64,000 bases of DNA from assembly GCF_042648145.1 (NCBI RefSeq), contig NZ_JBHRWV010000002.1, positions 124,001-188,000 on the forward strand, written 5' to 3'. Below, piece after piece: positions 1 through 9,117 of the stretch. This DNA comes from Salinicoccus sesuvii. GTDB taxonomy: Bacteria; Bacillota; Bacilli; Staphylococcales; Salinicoccaceae. The stretch's first letter is position 1; each line of letters opens with the position of its first letter. The notes below the pieces were generated by a model. The model was not told where the DNA came from, did not search any database, and was given only the letters and a program-made list of their open reading frames with translations. Both the position numbers and the translations under genes were made by a program.

Positions 1-22
1 AAAAAAACTGAAGGTACTCTAA

Positions 23-715
23 ATGAGACTGGATAAGTATCTGTCAAATGCCGGTGTCGGCAGCCGCAGTGCTGTTAAAGCGATGATCAAAAATAAACGG
101 GTTCAAGTCGATGGGGTAGTTGTAAAAGACCCAAAGACCACTACTAACCATGACAGTGAAGTGATACTTGATGGCTTGCGCGTAATTCTCGAGCAGTACA
201 TTTATCTGATGCTCAACAAGCCAGAAGGTGTAATATCTTCAACTGAAAAAAACAAGGAATCTACAGTGATAGATTTAATCGACCATCATCAGAAAGATGA
301 GCTGTTCCCTGTAGGTAGACTGGACAAGGATACGACGGGCCTGCTTTTAATCACCAATGATGGTAAGTTTGCCCACGAGCTAATGAGTCCGAAACATAAA
401 GTAGGAAAAACTTATGTGGCAGAATTAAGAGAAGAAGTTTCTCAATCCGATATTGAGAAACTAAAGCATGGCATTCCACTGAAAGACTTCACTACTGCAC
501 CTGCAGAAGCAACTAGAATCTCAGCAAAAACGGTACGGCTTACAATTACCGAGGGCAAGTTCCATCAGGTCAAAAGAATGTTTCGTTATCTAGAAAACGA
601 AGTGATTGGGCTTCATCGGACCCATATTGGCAACCTAGTTCTTGATGACAGTCTGCCAAAAGGCGGCTACAGAAGGTTGAACGAAAATGAGTTGGAACTT
701 ATTAAAAAAGTTTAG
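23..715 (+). CDS. RsuA-family rRNA pseudouridine synthase
   Basis: Isomerises a uridine in rRNA (16S by family assignment) to pseudouridine. The 230-residue product has an N-terminal S4 RNA-binding domain (about residues 1-58, beginning MRLDKYLSNAG). The catalytic core carries the motif GRLDKDTTG at 99-106, in which Asp101 is the expected nucleophile, and the late motif KFHQVKRMF. Length fits the RsuA/YtzG group of Firmicutes. ATG at 23 follows a GAAGGT ribosome binding site. The next gene starts about 60 bases downstream. RsuA versus RluB specificity cannot be settled from sequence alone. Confidence 0.9.
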   Translation: MRLDKYLSNAGVGSRSAVKAMIKNKRVQVDGVVVKDPKTTTNHDSEVILDGLRVILEQYIYLMLNKPEGVISSTEKNKESTVIDLIDHHQKDELFPVGRLDKDTTGLLLITNDGKFAHELMSPKHKVGKTYVAELREEVSQSDIEKLKHGIPLKDFTTAPAEATRISAKTVRLTITEGKFHQVKRMFRYLENEVIGLHRTHIGNLVLDDSLPKGGYRRLNENELELIKKV

Positions 716-776
716 CTCAGAGAGTAATGGGTAAATATGAATCAGGTAAGTAAAAAAAACGTAAGAGGTGTTGGAT

Positions 777-1580
777 ATGGCTAGAAAAACCGGAGGATTA
801 CTGAAGTTAGCAGCAATGCTTGGACTTGCAGTAGCAGCAAAGCAATTGTCCAAGAAAGAGAATCGTGATGTAGTAGTGAATGAATATAATAAAGTGAAAG
901 AAGATCCGAAAGGCTATGCTCAGAACGTGCAGGACAAACTTTCCAAACAAGCTGGTGAATACCAGGAGATGGCCAAGAACGAATATGGGAAAGTAAAGGA
1001 AGATCCGAAAGGCTATGCTCAGAACGTGCAGGACAAAGTCACTGAGCAAGCTTCAGGCTATCAGGAGAAATTTACTAAGCAAGCTGGTGAATACCAAGAG
1101 AGAGCCAAGGAAGAATTTAACAAGGCCAAAGAAGATCCGAAGGGCTATGCAAGCGATGCCCAGAACAAGGTTAAATCCAAAATGAACAACGCAGAGTCTG
1201 AACAGGCTTCTGATGATGAGAATGAAGAAAATAATCAAAACGACAAGATTTCACTGAACCAGGGCAACAGCAGCACAGACGACAATGGTGAAGAACATTC
1301 TACAAAGCCTGATAGGATGGATGCTGAAGGCCAACTTACGGCTGAGCAGATGAACAATGAGTGGATTTCCGAAGGTGGTCTGCACCCTGATGAGAATCTT
1401 CAGGATGACGTATCTTTCGGTGGTCTCAATAAAGACAACGTCAACGATGTTGATGTAGTGGATGACCAAGGTGATAAGGATGAAAACCACAATATCCACG
1501 TAGTAACTGACAGCGACAATGAAAACTCCGACAACAACAAGTCGAACAGCAATAAAAACAAGAATAACAATAAAAAATAA
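777..1580 (+). CDS. Repetitive charged YtxH/LEA-like protein of unknown function
   Basis: I do not recognise a named gene. The product has about 267 residues. It begins with a short hydrophobic stretch (about residues 5-22), followed by three related units containing KEDPKGYA and QNVQDK, then a very acidic, Asn/Asp-rich C-terminal half ending in Asn/Lys runs. The pattern (one N-terminal hydrophobic segment plus amphipathic repeats) resembles YtxH-type or LEA-like stress proteins of staphylococci. ATG at 777 is chosen over the upstream GTG at 768 because AGAGGT at 764-769 sits 7 bases before it. A strong terminator follows directly. Function is unknown. Confidence 0.7.
   Translation: MARKTGGLLKLAAMLGLAVAAKQLSKKENRDVVVNEYNKVKEDPKGYAQNVQDKLSKQAGEYQEMAKNEYGKVKEDPKGYAQNVQDKVTEQASGYQEKFTKQAGEYQERAKEEFNKAKEDPKGYASDAQNKVKSKMNNAESEQASDDENEENNQNDKISLNQGNSSTDDNGEEHSTKPDRMDAEGQLTAEQMNNEWISEGGLHPDENLQDDVSFGGLNKDNVNDVDVVDDQGDKDENHNIHVVTDSDNENSDNNKSNSNKNKNNNKK
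900..1037 (+). repeat. Internal direct repeat, 39-bp identical copies
   Basis: Positions 900-938 and 999-1037 are identical over 39 bases, at a 99-base (33-codon) period, inside the repetitive charged protein gene. A third, diverged copy starts at about 1131, 132 bases after the second. The identity at codon third positions suggests recent duplication or ongoing homogenisation. Confidence 0.9.
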
Positions 1581-1590
1581 TCAGTTTTCT

Positions 1591-1631
1591 CAAGGGAACA
1601 GTGCTATTATTGCACTGTTCCCTTGTTTTTA
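1591..1631 (+). terminator. Intrinsic terminator
   Basis: A perfect 14-bp stem (1591-1604 with 1612-1625) has a 7-base loop and is followed by a T run. It closes transcription after the repetitive protein gene and just before pepV. Confidence 0.9.
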
Positions 1632-1691
1632 TATTTCTTTTTCTTTATCATTGTAAAAAAGATTGCGTACATAAGATGGGAGAGCATACTG

Positions 1692-3113
1692 ATGGACTAT
1701 AAAGCTCTGGTTGAAGCCTGTAAAGATGATTTAGTTGCAGATCTGTTCGGACTACTTGAGATAGAGAGTGTCAAAGGAGAATCTTCAAAAGATGCTCCGG
1801 TCGGCGAAGGGCCAAAACGCGCCCTCGACTATATGCTTGAACTCGGCCGCCGTGACGGTTTTTCCACATTGAATGTAGAGAACATTGCAGGTCATATTGA
1901 ATCTGGAAAAGGTGAAAAACTTTTCGGCATACTTGGGCATGTTGATGTGGTTCCACCTGGCAAAGGTTGGGACACCGATCCTTTTAATCCGGAAATTCTT
2001 GGTGATGAAATCGTAGCCAGAGGCATCCAAGATGATAAGGGTCCGACCATGGCCGCGTACTACGCTATGAAGATCCTGCATCAGCAGGGAGCGCCATTCA
2101 AGTACCGTACACGTCTAATTATAGGAACAGATGAAGAATCCGACTGGCAGTGCACAGAAGCCTATTTCAACGCAGAAGAGATGCCTCAAGCCGGTTTCGC
2201 ACCAGATGCAGCGTTCCCACTCATTCATGGAGAGAAGGGTATTTCCACATTCAATTTTGTTCAGAAGCAGACTGCTTTGGATGAGGATGAACCAAAGATA
2301 GAACTGAAGGCACTCATCTCTGGTGAACGATATAATATGGTGCCAGAAGATGCAGAAGCTAAGTTGAAAATTCAGCAGAACATGAGTGAAGTCATCCAGT
2401 CGTACGAAGACTTTCTGAGAGAAACAAAAGCAGAAGGGTCGTATGAGGTTGATAATGGTTTTCTTAAGTTGAGCATCCAGGGTAAAAGTGCGCATGGTTC
2501 CACGCCTGAGGCTGGAGTGAATGCTGGATTAATCCTAATTCAATTTTTAAAACGTCTTGACCTTGATAATAATGCGAAAGCATTTGCCGGATTTGCAGTT
2601 GATAGGTTTGTGGGTAGGACGGATGGTGCCCAACTCGGTATGGACTATTCGCATGATGAGATGGGTGAAACTTCGGTAAACGTCGGTATGATCAACTACA
2701 CCGAAGTTGATGGCGGTATCTTTGGAGTGAATTTGAGATACCCAGAAGGCATTGATTTTGATGCGAAGATGGATGCGTTGAAAGAAGATATAACAGAACA
2801 GGGCTTCACCATCGAAGATCTGGAATATCAACCTCCACACTACGTAGATAAGGAAGATCCATTAGTAAAGATTCTAACAGATGCATACCGTAATCATGTA
2901 GATGACCGCACGGAGCCGTTTACAATCGGTGGTGGCACATACGCCCGCACTTTGGAAAAGGGAGTCGCTTTTGGAGCGATGTTCAAAGATACTGCTGATA
3001 CGATGCACCAGAAGAATGAGCGCATGAAGGTTGAAGAACTGCTGAAGGCGACAGAAATTTATCTGGAGGCACTTCATAGAATCTGTATAAAGGGTGAGAT
3101 GGATGAAGATTAG
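1692..3113 (+). CDS. pepV: PepV-type M20 dipeptidase
   Basis: Zinc dipeptidase of the M20 (PepV/Sapep) family that splits dipeptides in the cytoplasm. The 473-residue length is normal for PepV. Metal-site motifs are visible: GHVDVVPPG with His83, DDKGP with Asp115, TDEES around 149, and a late GGGTYAR. The lid or dimerisation domain lies in the middle. The start at 1692 is preceded by GGGAG at 1678-1682 and avoids the hydrophobic out-of-family extension that an upstream start would add. The stop overlaps the start of dat by 11 bases, so the two are almost certainly co-transcribed. Confidence 0.92.
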   Translation: MDYKALVEACKDDLVADLFGLLEIESVKGESSKDAPVGEGPKRALDYMLELGRRDGFSTLNVENIAGHIESGKGEKLFGILGHVDVVPPGKGWDTDPFNPEILGDEIVARGIQDDKGPTMAAYYAMKILHQQGAPFKYRTRLIIGTDEESDWQCTEAYFNAEEMPQAGFAPDAAFPLIHGEKGISTFNFVQKQTALDEDEPKIELKALISGERYNMVPEDAEAKLKIQQNMSEVIQSYEDFLRETKAEGSYEVDNGFLKLSIQGKSAHGSTPEAGVNAGLILIQFLKRLDLDNNAKAFAGFAVDRFVGRTDGAQLGMDYSHDEMGETSVNVGMINYTEVDGGIFGVNLRYPEGIDFDAKMDALKEDITEQGFTIEDLEYQPPHYVDKEDPLVKILTDAYRNHVDDRTEPFTIGGGTYARTLEKGVAFGAMFKDTADTMHQKNERMKVEELLKATEIYLEALHRICIKGEMDED

Positions 3114-3951
3114 TTATTACAATGGACAATTCAAAAATGATGATGAAATTACGGTAGATTACAACGATCGTGCATTCTATTTTGGCGATGGTGTATACGA
3201 AGTCGTAAGAGTCTATAACAATGAATTCTTTACGCTGGATGAACATATGGACCGCCTCATAAGAAGTGCGTCGGAGATTGGCATTGAAGACCTTGACCGT
3301 TCGAAAATGGTTGAGATTGTTACTCAGTTGAATAAGCAAAACAATATATCCGATGGCTCTATCTATATCCAAGTATCCAGAGGAATTGGTAAGAGGAACC
3401 ATGCCTATCCACTGGATACAAAACCAGTCGTTCTTGCTTACATGAATGAAACCGCACGCCCAACTGATCAAATGGAAGAGGGAATTAGTGCCATTACAGC
3501 GGAAGACTACAGGTGGCTGAAGTGTCACGTCAAGAGTCTCAACCTATTAGCTAACGTCATGGAGAAAGAACGTGCTGTACGAGCAGGAGCCCATGAAACC
3601 ATCCTTAATCGTCAAGGCATTGTCACTGAAGGTTCTTCTACAAATGTATTCATTGTCAAAGACGGTGTGTTGATCACTCATCCTGCCGATAATATGATAC
3701 TGAACGGAATTACGAGACTTGAAGTACTTAAGGTGGCAGAGCTGCGAAACATTGCATATGAAGAAAAGACATTCACTGTTAAAGAGCTGATGGAAGCAGA
3801 AGAAGTTTTCATCACCAGTACCACTCAAGAAGTGACACCTGTCATCGAAGTAGACGGCGAAATGATCGGAAAAGGATTGAAAGGCAAAGTAACAAATGCC
3901 TTGCAGGAAGGATTCAATGAGAGAATCCATAAATTAAACCTGGTTAAATAA
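3103..3951 (+). CDS. dat: D-alanine aminotransferase
   Basis: PLP-dependent class IV aminotransferase that interconverts D-alanine and D-glutamate with their keto acids, feeding peptidoglycan precursors. The 282-residue product matches the family length. The PLP lysine is Lys144 in HVKSLN, and the phosphate-binding segment ITSTTQEVTPV is present near residue 230. ATG at 3103 fits family N-termini and has AAGGGTGAG just upstream; GTG at 3094 is the alternative. It overlaps pepV, a pairing also known in staphylococci. Confidence 0.92.
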   Translation: MKISYYNGQFKNDDEITVDYNDRAFYFGDGVYEVVRVYNNEFFTLDEHMDRLIRSASEIGIEDLDRSKMVEIVTQLNKQNNISDGSIYIQVSRGIGKRNHAYPLDTKPVVLAYMNETARPTDQMEEGISAITAEDYRWLKCHVKSLNLLANVMEKERAVRAGAHETILNRQGIVTEGSSTNVFIVKDGVLITHPADNMILNGITRLEVLKVAELRNIAYEEKTFTVKELMEAEEVFITSTTQEVTPVIEVDGEMIGKGLKGKVTNALQEGFNERIHKLNLVK

Positions 3952-4112
3952 TGTTAACCTGAAAAATTACCCTAATTTATTTATGGTCCTTCAACGCTTA
4001 CAGTGTATGGTTTTGTAGACACGTAACGCCCTGTTGTCATAAAATGAATGGACAATAGTCCTTGAAATAAACGGTAAAACCCTATAAAATTTATAACTAC
4101 GAACAGAAATCG

Positions 4113-4149
4113 GCGCTATCTTATTTTCTAATATTTAGCGCTTTTTTCA
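4113..4149 (+). terminator. Possible weak terminator between dat and ytmP
   Basis: GCGCTA at 4113-4118 can pair with TAGCGC at 4136-4141, followed by six T. The stem is short and the loop long, so this is only a candidate. The rest of the 220-base gap from 3952 holds no coding sequence I can support. It includes a promoter-like TTGAAA/TATAAA pair around 4062-4090, but the spacing is short. Confidence 0.35.
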
Positions 4150-4174
4150 TTGACGATGAAAAGAGGTGTGGAAT

Positions 4175-4966
4175 TTGGAGCATTTCTATCAGCTCGGCTG
4201 GACACTTGACCCTGTGGGTGGAGCATCTGGTGAAGCCTATAAGGCAGAGCAAGATGGCAGGAAGCTGTTCCTGAAACGTAATGCCAGCCCTTTCCTTGCA
4301 GCGCTGTCTGCTGAAGGTATTGTACCGAAACTGGTCTGGACCAAAAGAATAGAGACCGGAGAAGTAGTGACAGCACAACATTGGAAAAATGGCCGGGAGC
4401 TGACTCGTGAAGAGATGTGCTCGGAGAGAGTGGCCTCTTTGATGAAGAAAATCCATTCGTCAAGGCCACTCCTCACCATGCTGAAAAAGCTTGGAATGAA
4501 ACCCATGCTACCTGATTTGTTGCTGAATAAAATACAGACATCACTGTCTCCAAAGGTAAATGCCCACCACACTGTCCGTGCGGCAATTCAATATTTGGAA
4601 AATGAGATGCCGGTTATAGACGAGGCATTCTGTACAGTGTGCCATGGCGACGTCAACCATAACAATTGGCTTTTATCCGATCAAGATGAGCTTTATCTGG
4701 TGGACTGGGAAGGGGCCATGATTGCCGATCCTGCAATTGACCTTGGCATGATACTTTATACGTATGTAGATATAGATAAGTGGGAGAGCTGGCTTAGTGA
4801 GTATGGTAAGCCGCTGGATCGCGATCTGATGAAACGAATGAAGTGGTATACCCTCGTACAAGCCATTACTATGATTCAATGGTATGAAGACCATAAGCGT
4901 TTCAAGGATATGAACGACTGGATCATTTTCCTTAATAAAGTGATTCAGAGAGACCGTTTTATTTAG
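4175..4966 (+). CDS. ytmP: YtmP-like aminoglycoside/choline phosphotransferase-fold protein
   Basis: Member of the APH/choline kinase fold, conserved next to trmB in Bacillus and Staphylococcus; its substrate is not established. About 263 residues. The kinase-like catalytic motif CHGDVNHNNW and the metal-binding VDWEGA are both intact. The N-terminus (EHFYQLGWTL..GGASGEAY) matches what I remember of B. subtilis YtmP, supporting a TTG start at 4175, 6 bases after AAGAGGTG. GTG at 4166 is the alternative but lies inside that ribosome binding site. trmB follows after about 40 bases. Confidence 0.8.
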   Translation: MEHFYQLGWTLDPVGGASGEAYKAEQDGRKLFLKRNASPFLAALSAEGIVPKLVWTKRIETGEVVTAQHWKNGRELTREEMCSERVASLMKKIHSSRPLLTMLKKLGMKPMLPDLLLNKIQTSLSPKVNAHHTVRAAIQYLENEMPVIDEAFCTVCHGDVNHNNWLLSDQDELYLVDWEGAMIADPAIDLGMILYTYVDIDKWESWLSEYGKPLDRDLMKRMKWYTLVQAITMIQWYEDHKRFKDMNDWIIFLNKVIQRDRFI

Positions 4967-5008
4967 TTTTTAAATTTTCAAGCGATAGCAAGCAGGTGGA
5001 GAAAGATA

Positions 5009-5641
5009 ATGAGAATGCGCAACAAACCATGGGCAATGGATTTTCTAGAAGAAAACAATAATATCGTAGACATTGATTCCACCTACTCCGGAAGAGTAGG
5101 AGCCTTCTTTGACGAAACAAGACCACTTCATATAGAGGTGGGTACTGGTATGGGTACATTTATAACTGAATTGGCAAAAAGGCATCCAGAAATCAACTTT
5201 GTCGGGATTGAACTGGATAAGAATGTCATAGTCCGTGTTGTCGAGAAAGTAATTGAAGCAAATCTTGGGAATGTTAGGTTGGTTCTGCTGGATGCGAATG
5301 CGATAGATACGTACTTCAGAAATGATGAAGTATCTAGAATCTATCTCAACTTTTCGGACCCTTGGCCAAAGACCCGTCACGAGAAACGGCGCCTGACTTC
5401 AAGTACCTTCCTTGAAAAGTACGGTGCCATATTGAAAGAAGAAGGAATTCTACAGTTCAAGACGGACAATAGAGGCCTCTTTGAATTCAGTCTTGTTAGT
5501 ATGAATACGAAAGGCATGCACTTCCATGAAGTGCAACTCGATCTTCATGCTGATGAGCCGGAAGACAACATTCGGACTGAGTATGAAGAAAAGTTTTCAG
5601 CTAAAGGAAATAAGATATATAGAATTAGAGCATCTTTTTAA
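5009..5641 (+). CDS. trmB: tRNA (guanine-N7)-methyltransferase
   Basis: Uses S-adenosylmethionine to methylate G46 of the tRNA variable loop. The 210-residue product shows the SAM-binding motif IEVGTGMGTFI near residue 42, the acidic GIELDKN, and the family signature LNFSDPWPK followed by RHEKRRL. Length is typical. ATG at 5009 follows AGGTGGAGAAAG. The stop codon lies inside the downstream terminator stem. Confidence 0.95.
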   Translation: MRMRNKPWAMDFLEENNNIVDIDSTYSGRVGAFFDETRPLHIEVGTGMGTFITELAKRHPEINFVGIELDKNVIVRVVEKVIEANLGNVRLVLLDANAIDTYFRNDEVSRIYLNFSDPWPKTRHEKRRLTSSTFLEKYGAILKEEGILQFKTDNRGLFEFSLVSMNTKGMHFHEVQLDLHADEPEDNIRTEYEEKFSAKGNKIYRIRASF

Positions 5642-5656
5642 AGATGCTTTTTTTTA
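5629..5656 (+). terminator. Intrinsic terminator of trmB
   Basis: AGCATCTT (5629-5636) pairs with AAGATGCT (5641-5648), followed by a run of T. It overlaps the trmB stop codon. From here to 5844 (about 200 bases) I see no supported gene. Confidence 0.85.
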
Positions 5657-5844
5657 TGTCATGTATTTCATTACGAAAGAATGATAAAATGAGGATGCGT
5701 ACTAAAGCATCTTTTTAAGCATAAAGAAACTAATCTGGGCAATCAGTCACCTTACGATAAAAGAGTGAAAGAGTATCTAGAACGTGCCCAAAATTGAGAA
5801 GGGGGCGGGAGCATAACACATATATAAAGAAGAAACCACGGATT

Positions 5845-6144
5845 CTACAACTTGGTAGTTTCCATGATTTCTCCTGTATAGGCATCGGCAGTGAACTGGT
5901 AACGTGCAGTTTCGTTGTCAGCCTTAATATGAAGGCGCCCTTTATAGACATCGCGATCAAGACCCAAGAACTTACTTCTGTCGATCTCGTGATCAATAGA
6001 AATGAAAGTAATGTCTTCATATTTTTTGTGCAGCATGCTAATAATTGATTCGGGTTGAACATGTCTATTCTGCTTAAACCAAATAAACGCAGGCGCTATT
6101 AGAAGTGACAAAAGAAGTATGGTTCTGATAATTTTCTGTATCAT
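5845..6144 (-). CDS. Small membrane-anchored PepSY-like protein
   Basis: A 99-residue product with an N-terminal membrane anchor or signal (about residues 3-22, IIRTILLLSLLIAPAF). The short extracytoplasmic domain ends in a PepSY-like pattern (YQFTADAYTGEIMET). PepSY domains are often linked to protease inhibition at the cell surface. The start is ATG at 6144, 8 bases after a perfect AGGAGG; TTG at 6150 is less likely. It is transcribed against its neighbours trmB and the M42 peptidase gene. The specific role is unknown. Confidence 0.7.
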   Translation of the reverse strand: MIQKIIRTILLLSLLIAPAFIWFKQNRHVQPESIISMLHKKYEDITFISIDHEIDRSKFLGLDRDVYKGRLHIKADNETARYQFTADAYTGEIMETTKL

Positions 6145-6213
6145 GAGCAAGACCTCCTATCGCACTCAGTTTAGCATATTTTTAAGTCATATGATTATAA
6201 AAGGGGAATATAG

Positions 6214-7293
6214 ATGAAACTTGTAGATAAGACACTAGAAAGAATGAAAAAATTGACAGAATTGCATGGGGCACCTGGGTTTGAAGATCAGGTAAGGAAC
6301 TATATGAAAGAAGAAATGGCACCGTTTGCTGATGAAATTCTCCAAGATGGGCTAGGTGGCCTCTTTGCGCTGAAAAAATCCAAGGTAGAAAATGCTCCGA
6401 AAGTCATGATCGCAGGACATATGGATGAAGTCGGGTTCATGGTTACACAGCTTACCGAAAATGGCATGATTAAGTTCACCCCACTTGGTGGCTGGTCAAA
6501 TGATGTCCTACTGAGCCATAAATTTAAAGTAAGGACGGCTGAAGACAAGGAAATTACCGGCGTTATTGGCAGTGTACCTGTCCACTTCAGAAAGGGTGAA
6601 GGAAATAAGCCCGTTCAGCTCGATGACATGTTACTTGATGTTGGTGCAGATAGCAGAGAAGATCTAGAGACGATGGGCATTCGTCCAGGAGACTCCATTG
6701 TACCGGACGTCAATTTTGAAGTGCTTGAGCAAGATAATAAATTGCTCGCCAAAGCTTGGGATAACCGATATGGTTGTCTGATTGCGATAGAGACGCTAGA
6801 AGCTCTGGCTGATGTAGAGCTGGACTGCGATTTATATGTCGGTGCCAACGTTCAAGAGGAAGTCGGTCTGCGCGGTGCCAAAGTAAGTTCGAATATGATC
6901 AAACCGGATATTGCATTTGCAGTGGACTGCTCACCAGCAAACGACATGCTCGGTAACAAGGATGATATTGGTAGAATTGGAGAAGGGACATTAGTCCGTA
7001 TTGTGGACCGCACGATGATACTTTCGAAACCGATGAGAGATTATATGCTTAAAACAGCAGATGAGCACGATATCAAATTCCAGTATTACCAATCTCCAGG
7101 TGGTACAGATGCAGGAAGCATCCACGTCTCTAACGAAGGAGTCGTCAGTGCAGTTGTTGGGATTGTTGCACGCTATATCCATACTTCCCACTCGATCATT
7201 AATGCAGAAGATTACTTGCACGCTAAAGCGATGCTGACTGAACTGGTTAGGGGAATAGATCATGATAAAGTCATAGAACTTAGAGGCCAGTAA
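6214..7293 (+). CDS. M42-family glutamyl-type aminopeptidase
   Basis: Cytoplasmic di-metal aminopeptidase of the M42 family (YtoP/PepA/FrvX-like), 359 residues. Metal and catalytic motifs are visible: AGHMDEVGFMV (His-Asp, near residue 68), KAWDNRYG, VQEEVGLRGA (catalytic Glu-Glu), AVDCSPAND, and the C-terminal IHTSHSIINAEDY. ATG at 6214 follows AAAAGGGG. The stop codon abuts the start of the next gene with no gap, indicating translational coupling. Confidence 0.9.
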   Translation: MKLVDKTLERMKKLTELHGAPGFEDQVRNYMKEEMAPFADEILQDGLGGLFALKKSKVENAPKVMIAGHMDEVGFMVTQLTENGMIKFTPLGGWSNDVLLSHKFKVRTAEDKEITGVIGSVPVHFRKGEGNKPVQLDDMLLDVGADSREDLETMGIRPGDSIVPDVNFEVLEQDNKLLAKAWDNRYGCLIAIETLEALADVELDCDLYVGANVQEEVGLRGAKVSSNMIKPDIAFAVDCSPANDMLGNKDDIGRIGEGTLVRIVDRTMILSKPMRDYMLKTADEHDIKFQYYQSPGGTDAGSIHVSNEGVVSAVVGIVARYIHTSHSIINAEDYLHAKAMLTELVRGIDHDKVIELRGQ

Positions 7294-8289
7294 ATGAAAG
7301 CATTCCTTAGAAGATGGTTCATTGATGGCATGAGTTTCATGGCGCTCGGTCTGTTTTCCTCACTCATCATTGGTCTGATTATAAATACGCTCGGTACCTA
7401 TGTGCCATACCTTGAAAACCTGAAAGAAATTGGCGCAGTTGCCATGGGTATGACAGGGGCGGCAATTGGTGCCGCGATTGCGTACGGATTGAAAGCTTCG
7501 CCACTGGTCATATTTTCAGTGATCGTTGTCAGTTATGCGGCATATGATATGGGCGGAGCCGCCGGGAGTTACATCGCAAGTATTATATCGATAGAAGTTG
7601 CCAGACTTTATGCAGGCAGAACTAAGATTGATATCATCATTACACCATTATTCACGATTGTCCTCGGTTATGTGGCTGCGCGCTTTATCGGTCCTGTCAT
7701 CGGAGACTTTATGACGAGTATGGGAGACATCATTGTGTTCGCAACAGATCAACGTCCTTTCATTATGGGAATGCTTGTTGCGGTCATATTCGGCATTACG
7801 CTTACTGCGCCACTCTCCAGTGCGGCGCTTGCCCTTATGCTAGATATCAGTGGGCTTGCAGCAGGCGCTGCTGTTATCGGTTGTTGCTGTCATATGGTAG
7901 GACTTGCAGCCACCGGATACAAGGACAATGGTTTTTCAGGTGTTTTGTCCATCGGTCTTGGAACATCAATGCTACAAGTACCAAATGTGTTGCTTAATCC
8001 CTTTATTCTAGTACCGCCTGTCTTGGCTAGCGCCATAATTGCGCCTGTTATGACGGTCTTCTTCCCAATGGAAAACAATGCAGCGGGCGCTGGTATGGGT
8101 ACGAGTGGATTTGTTGGTCAGATTATGACCATCGAAACAATGGGCCCTTCACTAAGAGTATGGATACTTATTATTGTGTTCCAAATTGTTTTACCTGTTG
8201 TGGTAACTTTGGTATTCTATACTTTGCTGAAACGCACAGGATTAATCAAAGAAGGCGACCAGAAACTGAGACTGGGTGCAAAAGATTAG
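7294..8289 (+). CDS. PTS EIIC-like (PTS_EIIC_2 family) membrane protein
   Basis: Polytopic membrane protein of 331 residues with about 8-10 hydrophobic segments. It resembles the stand-alone PTS_EIIC_2 family found beside M42 peptidases in staphylococci. No EIIA or EIIB phosphotransfer domain occurs in the protein or in neighbouring genes, so sugar phosphorylation by a usual PTS relay cannot be read from this locus. The Gly/Ala-rich MGMTGAAIGAAIAYG and the CCCHMVG cluster are prominent. It begins at the base after the M42 stop codon. Substrate unknown. Confidence 0.75.
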   Translation: MKAFLRRWFIDGMSFMALGLFSSLIIGLIINTLGTYVPYLENLKEIGAVAMGMTGAAIGAAIAYGLKASPLVIFSVIVVSYAAYDMGGAAGSYIASIISIEVARLYAGRTKIDIIITPLFTIVLGYVAARFIGPVIGDFMTSMGDIIVFATDQRPFIMGMLVAVIFGITLTAPLSSAALALMLDISGLAAGAAVIGCCCHMVGLAATGYKDNGFSGVLSIGLGTSMLQVPNVLLNPFILVPPVLASAIIAPVMTVFFPMENNAAGAGMGTSGFVGQIMTIETMGPSLRVWILIIVFQIVLPVVVTLVFYTLLKRTGLIKEGDQKLRLGAKD

Positions 8290-8304
8290 AACGGAGGAAA
8301 TCTG

Positions 8305-9117
8305 ATGAATATTTTCCAATTGAAGAATAAAATTGTGGAAAAACTTGAAGAAAAACGCGATGATTTCCTGACTTCTTTCAACCGCAAAGAGGAAATGCTC
8401 AGAGTCGAGAGGAAAGATAACGGTAAAGGTCTGGACATTGCGCTTTCAAAAGCAGTGGACAAGGCAAAGAATGATGAAAATTTCATTGAAGAAATCGTAT
8501 ATTATATAAATGAAACGCTGGACCGTATGAAGGAAGAGGATATTGGACTCGATGAGGCGAGCATCTATCCAGTAATACGTTCTACAAGCTTCCATAAGCA
8601 AAACAAGAACGGCGATGCATTCATCGTCGATGACCATACTAACGAAACGAATATATATTACGCAGTAGATTTTCAAAACAGCTACAGACTGATTGATGAA
8701 AAGCTGATTAAGTCTCTGGGTCTCGACAAGGAGGCTCTTCGTAAACTTGCTGATCAAAATATGAAACAGCTACCTGTCTCTCATAAAGGTGAAACTATAC
8801 AAGAGAATGATTTTTATTTCATCAATCACAATGATGGTTATGATGCTACACGCATTCTCAACGAAGAAATGCTTGATAGTATGCATGAAAAATTTGACGG
8901 TGAGATGTTAGTAGGCCTTCCGCATCAAGATGTGCTTATTATCGCAAATGTAAGGAACAGTGTTGGATATGATATCATGGCTCAGATGATGATGCAGTAT
9001 TTTGCAGAAGGACTAACACCGATTACGTCCTTGTCATTTTCATATCGTGACAAAAAGCTGGAACCGGTCTTCATACTGGGTAAACAAAAGAATCATAAAA
9101 GAGGTAGAGAAGAATGA
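8305..9117 (+). CDS. ytpQ: DUF1444 protein YtpQ
   Basis: Conserved Firmicute protein of unknown function (DUF1444), 270 residues, soluble, with no signal or membrane segment. Family identity is inferred from its position before ytpR and features such as the N-terminal NIFQLKNKIVEKLEEKRDDF and the FINHNDGYDATRILN stretch. ATG at 8305 is preceded by ACGGAGGAAA. The end overlaps the ytpR start by 4 bases (ATGA). Confidence 0.82.
   Translation: MNIFQLKNKIVEKLEEKRDDFLTSFNRKEEMLRVERKDNGKGLDIALSKAVDKAKNDENFIEEIVYYINETLDRMKEEDIGLDEASIYPVIRSTSFHKQNKNGDAFIVDDHTNETNIYYAVDFQNSYRLIDEKLIKSLGLDKEALRKLADQNMKQLPVSHKGETIQENDFYFINHNDGYDATRILNEEMLDSMHEKFDGEMLVGLPHQDVLIIANVRNSVGYDIMAQMMMQYFAEGLTPITSLSFSYRDKKLEPVFILGKQKNHKRGREE

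Noticed and set aside
5794..6048. Plus-strand 84-codon frame opposite the PepSY-like gene
   Set aside because: Antisense shadow without a ribosome binding site; the minus-strand gene has AGGAGG, a membrane anchor and a domain pattern.
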